A stretch of DNA of 64,000 nt from Blastomussa wellsi (Eukaryota; Cnidaria; Anthozoa; Scleractinia; Plerogyridae). Positions 58,001 to 64,000 of the stretch are shown in pieces. Position 1 is the stretch's first letter; each line of letters opens with the position of its first letter. The stretch lies in NCBI GenBank assembly GCA_947652115.1, contig OX393572.1:4240945-4304944 (forward strand). The letters are read 5' to 3'. The translations under genes were made by a program, and so were the position numbers. Below the pieces are notes generated by a model, which made no database searches, was not told the origin of the DNA, and saw only the letters and a list, made by a program, of their open reading frames with translations.

Positions 58001-60306
58001 ACACCTTGCTTACCCCCCAAATTTTGCATAACCTTTGTTTCCCAATTCTCCTGGGTATTACAGTCGTCCCAAGAGAATCAGAAGACAATGCTTGTGCAAA
58101 ATTTTGGAGGGTAAACAAGGTGTATTATGGGCAATGCGAAAATGGTCAATGTTGTGCCAATTGAGAGGTGTTAAAACAAGGTATTCGCTGACCAACATCA
58201 TATGACGCCCACGACAGTGCCGGGTGCAGGTGTAGAGCTTATCGAGATCGAGATTGACTTGGTTTTCAATAATTCGCCCGAGGCACGAAAAATAATCGCT
58301 TCAATGTCTCCTCTTTCCGGTTGAAGCCAATTTTGATTTTGTCATACATATGATATTGCTGAAAAAAAAAAGAATATAACAAGATGGTTTAGTTTTCCTA
58401 GAGAAAAAATTTACAGGGGTTAAGTCCGGGTTTCGAATCCTCATCATCTGATCGCGAGGTACATCCCTTCCCGACTGAGCTAATGCGACAAACCTTATTT
58501 TAGCTTTGAGAAATGTATGTTTTAAGGTGAAGGAAATGTTTAGTTTAGATTGCTTAATCTTTTTCATTTTATCATATTTTCCTTTTCTTATTTTGCTTTT
58601 TGCGAAAGTATTATCACAAGTTAATTATGAACTACCAACAAATGTGGGGCTCTGCTTTTTGTCTTCCCTAATTCTATATATTGTATAATTACAGGCTCAT
58701 ATTAGCTGGAAAAAGGACAAATGGGCAGGCCAAACAGGGTAAGGTTTCTTCTTTAGTAACTGCAGTACTTAGAAAGCAGTATTTAGTATTTTTCAAATTC
58801 ACTTTTAATGAGGTCCTGTGCTTAGAAGTATTGGTCGTCCCTGGTGTCACGTCTAAATAGGTCACGTTTGAGGATCAAAGAAGCAAAGCTTATCTTTTAT
58901 CCTCAAATGATAGCGATGCTCATTCCACGTACTGAAGTGAGAACTTGAATAACGGAAGAACTTCTCAATAGCTTTCGTATGAATGGTTGCACATCGAGCG
59001 GTAACAACGGTTACACCCACAGACTTGCAGTGAACTTCAACCATATGAACTTCTAAATAACTTCTAAATAAGCTGATGGAAATACCGTGTATAAATAAAT
59101 TTATCTTATCTTATCTTAACTTTTATTTGAATGGTCACATACTGGGGCTTTTTTTATCAGCGCGCAATTACAACCACGTTGTAACATCATGATAAACTTG
59201 AACCACAGAAAAGTTCTGCACACGCGCTTTCATTTCAGTGTCATATGAAGTTATGTGTTTACCTTGGATATGCTTTTTAAGTCATTCACAGTAAGCTTTC
59301 TCGAACATCCCGCTTTCATTTCTCGAGAGTTCAAGATGGACGGGTGCAGCTGTATTCCACACAGAGAATTTATTTGCAGTCAAATAACATTGAAAAATGA
59401 AATGTATGCAAAATAGCAAGGGGAATCGACTTATCAAGTTAACTCGTATTTCATATTTATCTTTTCAGCTACAGTGATCATTTCTACAGTGATGGAGAAA
59501 TCTGTGACATAACTGGAAAACCCAGACACGTTCTAGTCAGGTTAAAGTACGTTTACAACCTTCCTCCAAACCTATATCAGTAACACGACAGGCCACGTTC
59601 ACGAAATTGAAATTCAGCTTTATAGCGAGGCCTGGAGCTAGGACACAAAAAATAAATAGGCCATTTCCGAGTTCCCTTTACCCTCTGTTTCAAAACGAGT
59701 CTAAGTGCGTAACTATTCATATGGAAATAAGCTTGTTTTGCATGAGAATGAAGATGCAGGTAAAACACATTTTCATATGAATGGTTTCGCACTTAGACTT
59801 GTTTTGACGCTGAGGCAAAAGAGAACTTGAAAAGGACCTATCAATGCACATGTGTTTTTTTATTTTATTTTTTTATGTCCTCTAGGCCTCCCTACCAAGC
59901 TGAATTTTAATATAGCGAAAGTGGCCTATAATCGTTTTTGATTGGCTCACTGCATTCTTCACTCCATTCTGTCAACTAAATGAAAGGTTCAATGGAAGCA
60001 GGGTTATTTATGCTGTCATATCATTTGGCACCACGATTAAAGCAGTCCTTGGCAATGTACAAAATTGCCTCCATAACAAAGAAAGCCTTGAATCACAGTT
60101 TACCAAAGGGGTAACATCGTCATCATCATCATCATTTTATTTCAAAAACTGAGAAGAAATAAGAATGTCTTGGAATGAGGAAGACTGAGAAGAATTGTGC
60201 CATCCGTTAATTCGCTTCTAAATGTCGGAGACAGCATAATGCGGCGAAGCAAATGTTCAGCAAGGATGAGATGTACTGAAATGGTAAGAAAACAACGTCA
60301 ACCAAC

Positions 60307-60352
<46 letters not shown>

Positions 60353-61145
60353 GTCAGTCAGTCAGTCAGTCAATCAATCAATCGGTCAATCGGTCAGTCA
60401 ATCAGTCAATCAATCAATCCATCCATCAATCAAATCCTTTATTTAAAAAAGGATAATTAAAAACGATTAATAGTATTTATTTAAAAACGATAAGTAAAAA
60501 GCTTGTGGGGTTGTTTATCTAAGGATCTAATGCACTAATGGACCTAAGAAGTGCCACTCATTATAACTTGCGCGTTCTGTTGCAGATGTAAAGAGTCCAC
60601 ACATTTACAAGAAGTTGCCCTTTCATTATCAGAGCCCACCACTTGTGAATATGTTTTAAGGGTAAGGCCATTGCTAGCAATTCAGTACCAATTACAGAGC
60701 TTTGACTCTTAGCTTGGAGAAAAATAATATTTCTTTTTTCCAGAGACATGTCTCTTTTGTTTGCAGCGGCGTTTTTACTAAATCAAACTATTTAAAGGCT
60801 TGTCAGTCACAGCAAAAGCAATTTTTGCAGATTTTTTTTATATAATCCTTCGATTCGTCAATTTCCTAATGCGTGACACGAAACAGTTCGAGCGTTTGCC
60901 ATGAGTTGGGAAATTTATAAGTATGACGTCAGTACTCTGAGGAAAACCGCGGACCAACTGTATTAGCTGTCCAGGTAGTAGTAGTGTACTTTCATGTCAA
61001 ATTTACTTGTATTTCTGTTCCACAGATTTGAAGTGCGCAGTTTTCGAATCAGTTCTATTTTTCTTTGCAGGTTGAATCTCCAATTATTTGTCCGTTATTG
61101 CAGAAAATGGACGAGCATGGCTTATTCCAAGTGGAAGACTTATGA
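38161..61145 (+). CDS. ERLEC1: Endoplasmic reticulum lectin 1 (ERLEC1/XTP3-B), 17 exons, 445 aa
   Basis: ER-lumen lectin that recognises mannose-trimmed N-glycans and works with SEL1L-HRD1 in ER-associated degradation (family knowledge). Exons: 38161-38268, 41422-41523, 42257-42334, 43986-44063, 47425-47491, 48921-48973, 49309-49449, 50629-50711, 51779-51835, 53677-53743, 54450-54566, 55371-55436, 55979-56026, 58695-58738, 59469-59546, 60586-60661, 61071-61145; phases agree (1338 nt). A TAG lies in frame two codons before the ATG. The first ~20 residues form a signal peptide. There are two MRH domains: the first contains [17 protein letters not shown] (about 99-115) and a later GNGTPCDL; the second contains [18 protein letters not shown] (about 322-339), the [13 protein letters not shown] segment and a C-terminal [14 protein letters not shown]. 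Each repeats the W-x-Y-E-x-C-x-G-R-H pattern expected of the glycan pocket. One donor (after 49449) is a weak GTTAGA. Confidence 0.95.
40137..40665 (-). mobile_element. SINE family A (reverse) interrupted by a MITE
   Basis: The right-hand-end part (TAGTGGCCCATCAGCTC..., 40137-40205) and the body (CCAGTCCATCGCAAGGC..., TGGTACCCATTTATGGA, about 40441-40665) belong to one reversed SINE. A complete family F MITE (40208-40436) sits between them at the AGTATTT/GGGATGCTAG region. The MITE is therefore younger. Confidence 0.7.
40208..40436. mobile_element. MITE family F, copy 2, inserted into a SINE
   Basis: Ends AGCTGCGTCACAGTTCGTGC and ATATCGTGACGTAGCT are inverted; the interior matches the other family F copies, e.g. 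CATCCTTGTTCCTTTTTGG and AGTAAACTATTAG. Confidence 0.85.
42408..42560 (+). mobile_element. tRNA-derived SINE (family C), second copy
   Basis: GTAGCTCAGTTGGTTAGAGT, GTCTGGGAGGTCATAAGTC and a body with TTTTTTTGTCCCTGCTCACT match 15548-15700. The B box is degraded. Confidence 0.6.
42720..42972 (+). mobile_element. 5'-truncated SINE family A with 12-bp target-site duplication
   Basis: The element (about 42732-42960) lacks the tRNA-like head and starts near GTGTTCTTGGGCAAGACACT. It is flanked by TACAAATTAAAC at 42720-42731 and 42961-42972. Truncation at the 5' end with a duplication is the mark of target-primed reverse transcription. It lies in ERLEC1 intron 3. Confidence 0.85.
43549..43700. mobile_element. 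Palindromic 152-bp element in ERLEC1 intron 3
   Basis: TTTGCACGACCCAGTTATAT and the inverse of ATGTGACTTGGTCGTGCAAA form the ends; GGTACAAAATAACACCCTG pairs with CAGGGTGTTATTTTGTACC, and AGCATGCTCTGGGACAT-like arms continue toward the centre. Confidence 0.8.
44091..44280. mobile_element. MITE with GGTTCAATT termini in ERLEC1 intron 4
   Basis: GCATGGTTCAATTCAACCTG then TAACCAC is the inverse of GGTAACATGTAGAATTGAAC then CAGC. Inside are poly-C and poly-G tracts that can pair. Confidence 0.6.
45620..45775 (+). repeat. CTAACGCTCGAAAC foldback family, single-orientation copy
   Basis: CGCTCCGACGAAGGGCTAAC, CTCTTGAATCTCTTTACGG, TGGCCAATTGACATTATCAA, GATAAAACCAAATTATATTG and CCCACCGACGCAGCACCAC follow in order. 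This copy shows the full 3' end, ending near AGAAACTTACCCCCT. Confidence 0.75.
46093..47270 (-). mobile_element. Inverted copy of the CAGGGCTTCTGATA transposon, with a nested insertion
   Basis: Read on the - strand it matches 17664-18461 almost throughout, starting with CAGGGCTCCTGATAATTTCC. The far end is degraded (TAGGGCTAGGGTATC on the + strand). A 412-bp element has inserted at 46494. Lies in ERLEC1 intron 4, no ORF for a transposase. Confidence 0.8.
46485..46914. mobile_element. 412-bp nested element with 30-bp inverted ends and 9-bp duplication
   Basis: Body 46494-46905 starts AGTAGCGCTTAATTGCAGGA and ends with the inverse of ACATGGCGTTAAATGCAGGA; both continue into ATGGCTCCGGG. GAATGTTTT is present at 46485-46493 and 46906-46914, and only once in the empty site of the homologous element at 17664-18461. 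Inside are 27-bp-like repeats of GGTTAGCCTACT (46580-46695) and a tRNA-like A/B-box pair (GTAGTGGTTAG, GGGATCGATTCC). A 9-bp duplication suggests a Mutator-like element. Confidence 0.85.
47583..47797. mobile_element. 212-bp MITE in ERLEC1 intron 5
   Basis: GGCCATTTTATAGTTCTGTG and CACAGAACTGTAAAATGGTC are inverted ends. A truncated copy is at 28758-28932. A CATAATAC hairpin MITE follows at 47804. Confidence 0.75.
47804..47969. mobile_element. Palindromic MITE, CATAATAC hairpin family, copy 3
   Basis: CTTGCACAATCCCATAATAG pairs with TATTATGGGATTTGTGCAAG; the interior has AAAAAATTTGCATAGGCATT and its inverse. Confidence 0.75.
48537..48850. repeat. Foldback repeat (ATATCAAACAC), copy 1, ERLEC1 intron 5
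   Basis: TATATCAAACACAAGAGACA then GTGTTTCATCACC pairs with GGTGATGAAACACTGTCTCG then GGTGTTTGATATAT. It is followed by a conserved non-palindromic tail (TATGCTAATTAAGATCACG ... ATTATTAATGAGTTTGAGAA) shared with 51997-52520. Confidence 0.7.
50377..50542. mobile_element. Palindromic element in ERLEC1 intron 7
   Basis: AGGACATTCCATGTTTACAT and the inverse of ATGTGAACATGGAAAATGTC form the ends; GTTATGCAAACCCAAGAC pairs near the centre with AAGGGTTTGCATAAC. Confidence 0.75.
50900..51201 (-). mobile_element. SINE family A, full-length, reverse orientation
   Basis: From TAAAGTCTGCATTTGGGCCT through CCCCCTGGATGGGATGCTAG to GCGCATTAACCATTAGG and CTGCGCCTCCCA it matches the complement of 16408-16704. 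Both A box and B box (GGCTCGAACCCGGAC) are present. It lies in ERLEC1 intron 8. Confidence 0.85.
51997..52520. repeat. Foldback repeat (ATATCAAACAC), copy 2, with an insertion
   Basis: Shares AGTATATCAAACACAAG, CAGAGTATTTTTGACGAAC and ATGCTAATTAAGATCA with copy 1. After CGGTTCTAATTTCCTTTG it carries about 250 bp that copy 1 lacks, before resuming at AATTATTAATGAGTTTGAGA. Confidence 0.65.
53226..53357. mobile_element. Palindromic element in ERLEC1 intron 9
   Basis: ATTGTTTATTGGCACCCTTG then TAGTGTCATTTGCG is the inverse of CGCAAATGACACTACGCGGG then TACCAATAAACAAT. The centre is CGCGCTTCGCGCTCG. Confidence 0.8.
54217..54389. mobile_element. Palindromic MITE, GTCTAAGTGCG family, complete copy
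   Basis: CCATTTCCGAGTTCGCTTGA then CCCTCTATTTCAAGGCGAGT pairs with ACTTGCTTTGAAGTAGAGG then GGAACTCGGAAATGG: arms of about 45 bp. It lies just upstream of ERLEC1 exon 11. Confidence 0.8.
54760..55090. mobile_element. MITE family F, copy 3, containing a retro-type insertion
   Basis: Ends AGCTACCTCATGGTTTGTGC and ATATTGGGACATAGCT. At 54915-55007 there is a 93-bp piece equal to the 3' end of the CTAACGCTCGAAAC family, flanked by CTATTATTTTGAG at 54902-54914 and 55008-55020. The long duplication and 5' truncation indicate insertion by reverse transcription. Confidence 0.8.
56076..56242. mobile_element. MITE with GATNGTTTTCA/GGCGGCCAT termini in ERLEC1 intron 13
   Basis: TAGATCGCTTTCATGTGACG then CGGCGGCCATGTTG is the inverse of CAATATGGCCGCCTTATCAC then GTGAGTGAAAACCATCTA. 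The terminal words also resemble the element at 62246-62848. Confidence 0.75.
56455..56690. mobile_element. MITE family F, copy 4
   Basis: GAGCTACGACACGGTTCGTG at the left and ATATCGTAACGAAGCTC at the right; the interior matches the other copies (CATCCTTGTTCCTTTTTGG, GGGTAATTTGGTTCATCAC). Confidence 0.85.
56930..57180 (+). repeat. Units of the 106-bp repeat family in ERLEC1 intron 13
   Basis: About two units with AGCTTTCGTATGAATGGT, TTAGAACCACTTTGCACAG, GAACAGTACCACATGAAAGT and GGTCACACACTAGGGTTTAC. Diverged from the tandem array at 26540-27240. A segment from about 56755 to 57010 is duplicated at 58770-59045. Confidence 0.7.
57977..58147. mobile_element. Palindromic MITE, CATAATAC hairpin family, copy 4
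   Basis: GACCATTTTCGCAATGCCTA then TAATACACC pairs with GGTGTATTATGGGCAATGCG then AAAATGGTC. The best-preserved copy, with arms extending over most of the element. Confidence 0.8.
58425..58500 (-). other. tRNA-like sequence, probably a SINE head
   Basis: The complement reads ATTAGCTCAGTCGGGAAGGG ... GATTCGAAACCCGGAC, giving an A box and B box with an insert between them. A full acceptor stem and T stem are not evident, so it is more likely a tRNA-derived repeat than a working tRNA gene. Confidence 0.45.
58770..59250 (+). repeat. Duplicated segment and 106-bp repeat family units in ERLEC1 intron 14
   Basis: AGCAGTATTTAGTATTTTTC, CTTAGAAGTATTGGTCGTCC and TGGTGTCACGTCTAAATAGG repeat 56775-56860 closely, followed by units with AGCTTTCGTATGAATGG. 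A (TTATC)n tract is at 59098-59118. Confidence 0.7.
59659..59838. mobile_element. Palindromic MITE, GTCTAAGTGCG family, copy 3
   Basis: GGCCATTTCCGAGTTCCCTT, AAAACGAGTCTAAGTGCG and the inverse CGCACTTAGACTTGTTTTG; the inner part (AAATAAGCTTGTTTTGCATG) is nearly the complement of the copy at the window start. Confidence 0.8.
60297..60432 (+). repeat. Tetranucleotide microsatellite (ATCA)n/(GTCA)n
   Basis: ACCA units grade into ATCA, then GTCA and a mixture of ATCA/GTCA/GGTC, about 130 bp. The period of four bases read in codons gives a Ser-Ile-Asn-Gln repeat ORF that is an artefact. Confidence 0.9.
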
Positions 61146-62245
61146 AAATTGCCTTTAAACTTCGCAAATGCATAACTTTTCCAGTATCAATTGTCGTTTT
61201 CGGGTATTCAATGACTCTCTTGCCAGATTCCTGAGATAGAGTTGGGTGAAGAAATTTTGTAAAGCAGATATTAGTTAGACGTTTTTATCCATTCAAGAGT
61301 TACAAATCACCATATTTCGTCCGGTGAAATTTTCCTAATTAATGTATAGTGATGTGGCGCTCTGTTGTATAACTAACTGAATCGTTGTCATTCACAAGAA
61401 GCTAAGTGGCTCGCTTGGATACTGGTCTATATTATGTTCATCCCAATTTGTATATTTTAATGGTGGCCAGTGCCTGTTATGACGTCATATCATTCCGTGG
61501 TGACGTAAACAGTTTCATAGTCCGCCATCTTGGACGGATTTCATTTTTTTAATGTCAAAAATCTACCAAAATGGAATTTTACATAATCGAAAATAAAGCG
61601 AAAATGCTAATGCAAAAATTGTAAAGATATGAGCAAATATCGGTAAAAACTAACGCTGAACTGATCAACCCAGATAGTTTTGTCAGTTTGATCACTTTTT
61701 AAGTTAAGTAAATTATTAATTTTATTCCCCGGGAGAGCTGGGTCAATTGTCTTAGCCTGAACTTTTATATATCGATCTCTAACTTACTTGAATATCGACA
61801 AACTCACCCCCAGACTCTTTCAGGCGTCGAAATCCAATATGGCAACCACGCAGGGAAACTACACTAAATATTGCTTTTAATATTTTGCATAAAAAAAATA
61901 GTCTTACAGGTATAATAGCACTTAGTGGGCAAATTTTATAAGGCCGAACAATATACCACGATTTGTTAGTAGATTCGAGATATTCACAATCACGGGGTAT
62001 TTTGTTGTCTCGCACTTCGTTAACTGTGTTATCATTAAACTAGTGTGCTGTTTATCATAGGTTTTGAGATTAGGGAATTCGCGCTGTCTTTGCTTTGTCT
62101 TGTAATGGGTGCGAGGATAATGCGATTTGCACGCGGTTACCTGCAGGTCTCTTCAGCAATTCAATTTAGGGGAAAATAAATAAAGTAATGTTTGTTGAGT
62201 AATTCAGACTGGCAAATTTACAACTATCGCAGCTATGCATTTGCA

Positions 62246-62848
62246 CAGAAGCCAAAAGATCGTTTTCACGTGACGTCATCGGGTACTAAAATCCAAGACT
62301 AAAGAAGTATCAACGTTTCTATCCTTATAAGGCATGAGAGGTGCTAAATTTATATCCGTTTACAATTTCTCTTCTTACAACATCCTTCATTTAGAAACTA
62401 GCGCATTGTGAATTTCAGAATTATGGCGGTGCGTGACATGAAGTGTCGATCACATTTTTATAAAAGGTATACTTATATTGTGATTTTTAGCCATTTGAGA
62501 AGTCGAAGTGGTAGGAAAAGTGTTTATGTAAATGTTTGTTGCTCCATAACAGATTATCACTGGCCCAGATAACTAAAGTAAGTTCCAGATGTTTATACTA
62601 TTTTCCGGTCGCCATGTTGGTGCACATATGAGGTGTACCAACATGGCGGCTCCATACTGAGTTCTGCAAATTTGAGCAAAACGTTTCGGCGAATATCTTC
62701 GGTTTGGGGTAACACACAGTCATAAAACTTGGATAAAATACTTCTTTTGCTATCTCCAATAATAGTTATTTTTCTTGGCTTCATTGACTGAACAGTGAGC
62801 GATTTATTGTTTTGTTGCGTGACAGTGAAAACGATCTTTAGGCTTCTG
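62246..62848. mobile_element. 603-bp element with CAGAAGCCWAAAGATCG termini
   Basis: CAGAAGCCAAAAGATCGTTT then TCAC at the left is the inverse of GTGAAAACGATCTTTAGGCT then TCTG at the right. It contains AACATGGCGGCTCC and an inverse GCCATGTTGG near 62612-62652. The 119-codon ORF on the - strand shows no family resemblance. Confidence 0.7.
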
Positions 62849-63834
62849 ATTTCCAACATCCTTTGTTCTTGATACGAGTTACTAGTGCCAAGCCAACAGT
62901 TCTCAACACTAAGATTTTCATAGTTTTCTAGAATACGTTGTGACGTCGGCAAATAACGCCCTTTAGGTCATTTTAAATAGTACCATAATATTTTTTCAAA
63001 GTAAAAGTTAATCCTCGAATTCATGAGTATGCATCTACAATACCTTTTGTTCTTGGAATAAGCACTTCGTACCTTGGAGAAACGTCTTAAAACTACTGGA
63101 GTATCAGTTTCGACGGGTAGTCGAAGTTACTCGAATGCGAAATTTTTGAAAGTGAACTTTCGACTGTATACAAAGGTTGTTTATTGTGGACGCATTTTGA
63201 TTGGTTCCTGCCTATGATCTAATAAAGAAAACACAAGGCCCGCGCAGCAAGATTTTTAGTGGGGTGGGGGGCGGTTAAACGCGTGAACCAAGTTGGCGGG
63301 TGTGGGAGAATAATCTGGTTACCTTTCCTTTCCGTGTGTAAATAATTAACGAACAGTCCTCAGATATAAATTAATGTATTAAACGCCCAACGCTTCAAAC
63401 ACAGCTGATGATTTTAAAGTACTTAACAGGTAATAGTAGAATAGTAAACCAAACGATTTCCCTTAACAACGACAAAAATTTGGTATACAAACAGAGAGAA
63501 TGTGTTATGTTTTCAGTAATTTTGTTTCTTATTCTACTTTTTCGTGTACGACTTTCTTTGATTTTTTATTCTTTGTTATTTAATATCATTTTTACCGTAA
63601 AAAAAGTGGGGGAGGGGGCTAAAGCGGTCCCTGAATGAACACATGCACTGATGACTGCATATTTCGTTTCTTTATTGTATAAAACAGATAGATTCCATGT
63701 TGTCGTGCATCTGTTCAGTAGTAATTGATCACAGAAGATGTCAAATTGTGGTAAGAACACCGGTGACCCTCTCTGCTATCGTTTCGTGTGTCACTTTGGT
63801 CCTTACCATATTTTGACGTCATCAGTGATCTATT

Positions 63835-63880
63835 TAACAATTATTCCACGAGCGCGCGTTGGATATGAGTTGGATATAAC

Positions 63881-63915
<35 letters not shown>

Positions 63916-63921
63916 TTTTAT
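63835..63921. repeat. Hairpin repeat (AACAATTATTCCACGAGCGCG)
   Basis: AACAATTATTCCACGAGCGC then GCGTTGGATATGAG is the inverse of CTCATATCCAACAAGCGCGA then GTGGAATAATTGTT, with a short loop. Confidence 0.8.
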
Positions 63922-64000
63922 TAAAAACGCCCAAAAAATATTGTACAAACATTGCGAAGAATGCATTCTTTTACGCGTACACGTACCATATTTGTAGGTC

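Larger units (their letters stand above)
61146..64000. other. Spacer downstream of ERLEC1
   Basis: Contains the likely ERLEC1 3' UTR (an AATAAA lies near 61592, about 450 bp after the stop), a 603-bp inverted-repeat element (62246-62848) and a hairpin (63835-63921). 62950-63830 looks like unique AT-rich sequence without a gene. Confidence 0.55.

Noticed and set aside
60197..60460. 87-codon ORF with Ser-Ile-Asn-Gln repeats
   Set aside because: Translation of a tetranucleotide microsatellite in ERLEC1 intron 15; all three frames give similar repeats.
62593..62952. 119-codon ORF on the - strand
   Set aside because: It overlaps the right end of an inverted-repeat element and runs past it; composition and lack of motifs suggest chance.
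1..64000. CRISPR array, prophage or bacterial defence system
   Set aside because: No repeat-spacer array, no bacterial-type gene packing and all genes are intron-split animal orthologues.

Overview
The window is nuclear DNA from an animal, most likely an anthozoan cnidarian such as a stony coral. Genes are split into many short exons with GT-AG introns. The encoded proteins are animal orthologues (DTD1, CoREST, ERLEC1). Introns and spacers are AT-rich and full of small palindromic transposable elements and tRNA-derived SINEs of kinds I associate with cnidarian genomes. The species cannot be fixed from the sequence alone. There is no rRNA, CRISPR, phage, bacterial operon or confident tRNA gene, and I saw no reverse transcriptase or transposase reading frame, so all mobile elements here appear non-autonomous.

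Four protein-coding genes can be assembled exon by exon with consistent splice phases. (1) DTD1, + strand, 3147-8465: 6 exons, 209 aa, D-aminoacyl-tRNA deacylase. (2) A CoREST/RCOR gene, + strand, 11215-26208: 16 exons, 596 aa, with ELM2, SANT1, an unexpected GATA-like C-x2-C-x15-C-x2-C finger, the LSD1-binding linker, SANT2 and a proline-rich tail. (3) A secreted VWA-domain protein resembling the N-terminal part of hemicentins/VWA7, - strand, 34762-29168: 5 exons, 688 aa. (4) ERLEC1, + strand, 38161-61145: 17 exons, 445 aa, an ER lectin with two MRH domains. A fifth, unidentified coding-like stretch lies on the - strand at 2361-2579, upstream of DTD1.

Layout: 1-2360 intergenic with foldback repeats; 2361-2579 orphan exon-like segment; 3147-8465 DTD1; 8592-11214 spacer; 11215-26208 RCOR; 26209-29167 convergent spacer with a 106-bp tandem repeat; 29168-34762 VWA gene; 34763-38160 divergent spacer; 38161-61145 ERLEC1; 61146-64000 downstream spacer with further inverted-repeat elements. 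The genes do unrelated jobs (translation proofreading, chromatin repression, extracellular matrix or secretion, ER quality control) and show no operon-like logic.

The most interesting non-gene content is the stratified repeat landscape. It includes SINEs with clear target-site duplications, a 412-bp element inserted with a 9-bp duplication into a larger CAGGG-ended transposon, a palindromic MITE inserted into a SINE, a perfect 79-bp inverted repeat around an exon-like loop in an RCOR intron, and a dispersed foldback family whose core looks hammerhead-ribozyme-like.
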